Below, in pieces: positions 60,001-64,000 of a stretch of DNA of 64,000 nucleotides. Within the stretch, counting starts at the first letter, position 1. The number at the start of each line of letters is the position of its first letter. Origin of the DNA: Sphaerolaimus hirsutus (taxonomy: Eukaryota; Nematoda; Chromadorea; Monhysterida; Sphaerolaimidae). The stretch spans positions 3,164,701 through 3,228,700 of the forward strand of contig OZ038450.1 of NCBI GenBank assembly GCA_964036195.1, read 5' to 3'. The translations under genes and the position numbers were made by a program. The notes beneath the pieces were generated by a model, which worked only from the letters and a program-made list of their open reading frames with translations, made no database searches and had not been told where the DNA came from.

Positions 60001-62477
60001 GCACGAGTCCACATCCGCTTGAATAAATTCCGTCAATTTTTCTTTTAGAGAACTACCGTATTTCCTCGCAATACACCCAGGGGTTTATTTTTTCAGAGTG
60101 GAAATTTTGAGGGGGGATTTCAAGGGGGGCTTATTCGAGGGGGGGGGGGGTTATTATTTCGCGAGAAATTTTCGGTAAGTTCGTAGTACAGAATGGGCTT
60201 TACATACCCAAAACTGGTAATCAATGTCACAAAAGAGGAATATTAGAACGTATAGAGGAATATTAGCACGTAAACTATTACGGTTTATATTAGATGTAAA
60301 CGTATATATAGCCATACAGACTACTTTATGTATAACTGCGATGCGATTCGGCCCGAATAAAAACATCATGTACATTGCATACATGATTTACCTCATTGAA
60401 AACTGGGGGTATTTCGAGGGGGGGGTTCCCAGCTCGAAAATACCTGGGGGTATTTAGAGGGGGGGTTTCCCAGCTCGAAAACACCTGGGGGTAATTCGAG
60501 GGGGGTTATTTTTTCCCCAGCTCGAAAACACCTGGGGGTATTTAGAGGGTGGGGTTAATTCAAGGGAGGGGGGTATTTCGAGGAATACAGTATTCTCAAA
60601 GCGAAAATAGTCGGGTCTTTCGGTACATGACAAACAAAAGAATAAACAAGTAAGATTCATATGACGGTTAAAATTAGATTGGCTGATGAACTAATGCATG
60701 CACGCGGATATTCAATCAGTCAGCGGGTTTCATGTAAAAGCGCTATCACAAAATGGCTTTCAGGGTTCGCACGGGAGCGTTTTCACTAAAAATACCTTTT
60801 TATATTGATAGACTTTCGAACTTGTTGGGAGGTCTGTTTGGGAAGCGTTCTTGTAATGACCATCTACATGTTATAATCGGCACGATAGCCTTCAGTTAAG
60901 TGAATGAGATATCATGGGTGAAATCGGTAAACAGGGTAGTTAAGGTGATAATAATAGAATGCGCTAAAAATAAATACAACTAAAATTAGAAATTTAGAAG
61001 CACGTTCGTAAATACATCTGCACAGCAAAACAGTCAAGTTTTTGTCGCCTTGAACACAATTTGATTTTACGATCCGGCGAAAAACAAAACCCCAAAATCC
61101 AACCAGGTTTAAAAGAATAAAATCTCCTACACTGGCCATACTGCCTATATCCACTCTCTTCATAACCATAAGCGCCGCTGTAATTATTACTACTTTCCCT
61201 CGATCTAGATCTGCTGCTATTGTTGCCGGTGCCGTGCAAATAGGCGAAATATCCCAGTGAGCGCATCAGCCGCTCATTGCCGCTCACTGCGCTCGATTTC
61301 GATGAGTGCCGCGATCCCGAAGGACTCTCGCCCAATGAGCGGCGACGTCTGAGCGAGTGCACCTTTTTTTTTTTGGGGGGGGTGAGAGGGGGAGAAGATG
61401 GCCACAGCCCCCCCCCGTGCTGTGACTTGGCTCAATTCTGAAAATGGACAAGTGACGAGAAGCGACGTGAACTTACAAGTGACAAGTCGAGTGACAAGTC
61501 AACTCATGAGTGACAAGTACTTTCACTTGAAAATTAACCTGTCATAGATGAGTTTACCTGTCACCTCACTCACCACTCATAATATCACTTATCGCTTACA
61601 ACGTTTCTTATCATTTTTACACTTACGGAACTTGCACCTAAACAATGTAAATATCTGCTAAATAAAGCGCAACAAAATCTGTCAAGAATCAGTTCAGTTT
61701 GAACCATAGAATCTACCGGATTTCTATGCATTATTGTTAAAGAAACAACTTCTCATCAAAAAAATATCACCATAAACTGTCAAAAGCCGCCCAAGTGCAT
61801 AGGGTGCGTTTCTGAGGGTTCAGCAGTGGCAACAATTTTGCCCAGCACCAAAAAATACAATCACGATCCTCGATCATACCCCACCGCACCTCTGCTGTTC
61901 AATTTCTCGACTCAGTCCACCGGAATTTTTCCTGCCCAGATCAGACTTCGAACACCTGGGCCTAATTTCTCTTTTCTGACTGTGCCAATCGATATCGACC
62001 GCCCCAATATTGTCATATTCAGCATTTCCACCCCTACATCTCCTACTTTTGCCCGCCGCCCTACCCCTCTCAGACTGCATCACTTTGTGCTGTTTCAGTT
62101 TCCGCACAGTTCTCGGAGGAGTGCCCAGTTTTGTAGGGTCATCGATCTGGCGCCCTACTTGTAGGGCGGCATTTGGCACAGCGCCAGTTCCCGCCCTCCG
62201 ACGACGCACGGGAGAGACTGTCCAGCTACTTTTCGCCGGTAATCGGGGCGCTTTTTCCTCGTGCGACTTTCCATTGTCGTGATTTTGCTGCAGCTGGTCC
62301 TCATTGTAGGCTGTACGGAGGGTTTGTAGGGCGTAAACGGAAGTAGGGCGTTCCAAAAGTGCCTGGACACACGGAGCGGGGAAATGTTAATTTACCGCGT
62401 ACGAGGGGCTTGCGGCACAGGTCGGGTGAAAAAGCGTTGCTGGCAACGTGCCCGTACCAGCGGTAGACGTGATTCAT
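48003..62477 (-). CDS. DLC/STARD13/crossveinless-c type RhoGAP-START protein, 22 exons, 1442 aa
   Basis: Exon ends (high-low): 62477-62396, 62310-61890, 61348-61131, 58422-58232, 57800-57511, 57196-57039, 56686-56518, 56310-56159, 55625-55461, 55151-54900, 54340-54031, 53616-53306, 52979-52827, 52474-52154, 52054-51924, 51733-51624, 51309-51145, 50791-50665, 50318-50152, 49702-49527, 48595-48445, 48111-48003. The sum is 4329 nt in one frame. Landmarks: short SAM region (LPIDI, HSFLDSDSLEALFRRL), RRWRFERNSRTWSRL, RRDSGVGSSL (about 790-800), RhoGAP with arginine finger GIFRKSG (R1002) and YFRHLPEPLL, START domain ending WYNRVFGHICARHVGRLRDA. DLC proteins switch off RhoA at adhesions; START binds lipid. 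The middle is poly-Gln and Ser-rich. The N-terminal 230 residues resemble nothing I know, so the first two exons are less certain. Confidence 0.92.
49022..49385. mobile_element. Tandem pair of GGCCAGTTCCGCAA foldback elements
   Basis: Same family as 5998-6215. Two units meet near 49210. Lies in a DLC-like gene intron (48596-49526). Confidence 0.5.
49990..50127 (-). mobile_element. CWG foldback element in a DLC-like gene intron
   Basis: Left end TGGGAAGTCCCAAACCCTG after CTG (49987-49989), right end GGGTGCGACACTGGCATC. It lies about 20 bases inside a normal GTGAGT intron, so here it is a passenger. Confidence 0.55.
50458..50586 (+). mobile_element. CWG foldback element, antisense in a DLC-like gene intron
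   Basis: GTGCCAGTCCCAGAGCCTG on the left and GGTCCGGGACTGCCCACCCC on the right, so its splice-like ends face the plus strand, opposite to the gene. Confidence 0.6.
50831..51064. repeat. Foldback repeat in a DLC-like gene intron
   Basis: Arms share CATGTATTTTAGGGGGAT, TAGTCATGTAGACC and GCGGTAGC-type blocks with their complements; loop GTAGAGTGCATAGTGCAC. Confidence 0.6.
53042..53169 (-). mobile_element. CWG foldback element in a DLC-like gene intron
   Basis: Diverged copy: ends GGGGCCACTTTGTAGAACCC and GGTCTGAGAGTAACACCAG. A passenger within the intron between the 53.3-53.6 and 52.8-53.0 kb exons. Confidence 0.5.
55310..55375. mobile_element. 66-bp hAT MITE, TAGTGATG TIR, GCGCCA core
   Basis: TAGTGATGGAAAAGCGCC and its complement with a 30-base centre of GCGCCA words. 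Perfect duplication ATCATGAG at 55302-55309 and 55376-55383. In a DLC-like gene intron. Confidence 0.85.
57310..57402 (-). mobile_element. Short CWG foldback element in a DLC-like gene intron
   Basis: Left AGGGCAGTCCCGCGCACTG after CTG (57307-57309), right GGTGCGGGGCCTAGTACC. About 93 bp, the shortest copy seen. Confidence 0.5.
58477..59322 (-). mobile_element. CWG foldback element interrupted by a long nested palindrome
   Basis: Outer ends GTACCAGTCTCAGACTCTG and TTTACAGGATATAGGATTAC are those of the CWG family. The loop holds a second, unrelated foldback at 58584-59248. Confidence 0.55.
58584..59248. repeat. Long palindrome nested in a foldback element
   Basis: Arms begin with CCGTTTACACGGATTTTTTG. 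The left arm has this start twice in tandem (58590 and 58676); the right arm has one copy. Nearly identical sequence at 58762-58920 and 59000-59160 faces in opposite directions, so the same short ORF appears on both strands. Confidence 0.7.
60054..60592. mobile_element. CGTATTTC-TIR element in DLC-like gene intron 3
   Basis: Left TACCGTATTTCCTCGCAATA. The right half has three near-identical 60-bp units with CCCAGCTCGAAAACACCTGG. Confidence 0.55.
61437..61640. repeat. Foldback with CAAGTGACAA words in DLC-like gene intron 2
   Basis: Runs of AAGTGACAAG on the left and TCACTTGTC-type words on the right, ending TTACGGAACTTGCACC, a CWG-like terminus. Confidence 0.35.
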
Positions 62478-62810
62478 GATAATTAGATTAGTGAAATTGA
62501 TGAAAAATCGATAGATTTTAGGAAGTGTAGTGTGTGATTAGTCAGTAATTATGTCAGGTTTTACAGGGACCCCTATTCCGATCGCATTATTGAAAATGCT
62601 GTCAATAAGAGTAAACAGTAATAACGCATGCGATACTTTACACAGACGCATTTTGTCATAAACGGAGACACGTTGTAATCCTCAATAAACAAAAAGTGAA
62701 CTTGAATTGAAGCATGACTTCTTCTGACCCTGATATGCAATTTGATCGGCCCGACAGGCTGTATTTTCGGGCAGCCCGATAAAGCGAATAAAAAAGAAAT
62801 TATAAGCGAG

Positions 62811-62968
62811 CGCAATTTCAGACCTTGTAAGATGCCAAATGTCACGCAGAAGTCAGGTAAAATGGAAGATTAGTTTGCCATTTTTCATGGGATTTTACAT
62901 GACTTTTGACACTTTGCATGACATTGTCATTTTACGGTACTTTTTGGGGGGTCTGGGATTGCCTCCAG
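62811..62968. mobile_element. CWG foldback element upstream of the DLC-like gene
   Basis: Ends GCAATTTCAGACCTTGTAAG and GGTCTGGGATTGCCTCCAGG with paired ATGTCA/TGACAT arms. Diverged. Confidence 0.45.
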
Positions 62969-63246
62969 GACCGAACGCATTATGATTCTGAATTGCTGTT
63001 TTTCCAGCACTTATTTTAGCAGTTCTGAATCTGACTTAGATTAGATTAGATAGGGGTTAGATTTCAAAAATTCACAAATGACAATGAACGGTTAGTGTCA
63101 AGTCAAATGTGACAAGTAAACCTTTTCCGACAAATATTTTCTTTTACAATACAGTTTTCATGTGAATTCGGAGTTCAATTGTCACTTTTGGGGTTCATGG
63201 TTAATGATCACGGTTGATCATTCACCACTTTTCTTGCCACATCCTG

Positions 63247-63444
63247 GTGCCACTCCCAGACCCTGTAAAACGCCCTGTAAGAGTCAAATGTCATGCAAAG
63301 TGTCAAAAGTCAAGTAAAATGTCAAGAAGAATGTCAAATGACCCGTAATTTTTCTGACATTTTACAGGGCATTTTGCATGACTTTTGACACTTTGCATGA
63401 CATTTGACACTTACAGGTCATTTTACAATGTCTGGGACTGGCAC
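63247..63444 (+). mobile_element. CWG foldback element, intergenic
   Basis: Ends GTGCCACTCCCAGACCCTG and GTCTGGGACTGGCAC, flanked by CTG (63244-63246) and CAG (63445-63447). Arms pair almost perfectly. Confidence 0.6.
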
Positions 63445-64000
63445 CAGGGTGTCATTTAAAACACGGGCAAAGAACCGGGCTACCCGAAAAACGCATCGGG
63501 CCAACCAATTTCCATCCCGGGTATTCGCTTCGCGTTCCACTTTCCAGCAGAAATTCGATGCTTGTGTAACAAAAAAGTCTCCATCAATCAGTCGAGTTTT
63601 GTTTCAGAGGCGGGTCCAAAAGTGATGAAGTAATAAAAATTGGCGCGCGGAGGTCAGCCAAGTAGCGCCGTCAATTGTGGACAGAAATATCGCTGACAGC
63701 GGGGAACAAATTGAAGCCAAATGTGTGAATTCATTTTGTCGCATTCATGGATAGATGGGTAGGCATTTTCTGGTAACCGTTTGTGTGTTTTACACTTCAA
63801 AAATTGGTGTGAACCGAATGCCGAATTGCACTCTTTGCCGGAAAAGTACCCGTGAATTTTTGATGAACTGAAAAATGCCTCAAAATTTGCTGGTCCAGAA
63901 GTTTACCTTATGATAGAATTTTTTACCGAACAATTTTTGATACTCCCTCAATGCGTCCAAAATTCGACGATGCTTCAAAAATAAATTGCGGCGCGATATA

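Larger units (their letters stand above)
62478..64000. other. Upstream of the DLC-like gene, two foldbacks, no gene
   Basis: Apart from the foldbacks at 62.8 and 63.25 kb, no exon-like sequence was seen. Confidence 0.35.

Overview
The window comes from an animal (metazoan) nuclear genome. It carries multi-exon orthologues of SMYD4, ANKRD13, a DLC/STARD13 (crossveinless-c type) RhoGAP-START protein and a granulin. Introns are a few hundred bases long and most remaining sequence is non-autonomous transposon. I cannot name the species. I found no RNA gene, CRISPR array or bacterial-type gene, and no transposase or reverse-transcriptase reading frame. The ORFs outside the genes below are short and fall in repeats.

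Layout. (1) 0.2-5.4 kb, minus strand: a small secreted granulin; its first intron holds large repeats. (2) 5.4-13.9 kb: mostly repeats, with one weak galectin-like exon. (3) 13.93-14.39 kb, plus strand: an unrecognised 86-residue secreted prepropeptide with one intron. (4) 16.4-19.7 kb, minus: the N-terminal half of ANKRD13, which runs into a 200-base assembly gap; its remaining exons were not found. (5) 20.7-23.1 kb: three hAT-type MITEs with 8-bp duplications. (6) 23.3-29.4 kb, minus: a complete ten-exon SMYD4 (720 residues). (7) 29.4-41 kb: repeats. (8) 41.1-45.5 kb, plus: an unrecognised single-pass membrane protein whose third exon is split by a 1.9-kb hAT MITE. (9) 48.0-62.5 kb, minus: a complete 22-exon DLC/STARD13-like gene (1442 residues). 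(10) 62.5-64 kb: two foldback elements and no gene. All exon chains were rebuilt by hand from splice signals, phase and family conservation; every junction listed keeps frame.

Main result. A family of short foldback elements (about 90-400 bp) ends in GGTGCCAGTCCC on one side and GGGGGCAGTCCC on the other and sits between CAG or CTG triplets. In two genes a copy forms an entire intron: SMYD4 intron 2 and the sole intron of the secreted-peptide gene. In SMYD4 intron 3 a copy supplies the 5' splice site. In ANKRD13 a copy splits a conserved codon and would have to leave as GT...TG. These look like introners: mobile elements that make introns on insertion, with the duplicated CAG supplying the 3' splice AG.

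A second theme is a large set of hAT-like MITEs, many with perfect 8-bp duplications. Their TIRs differ and their interiors are built from short reiterated words (GATCCC, GCGCCA, ACGGAAA, AAACTCAAG, GAGATTTTC, AATAAA). They are often nested in one another. The smallest is only 66 bp.
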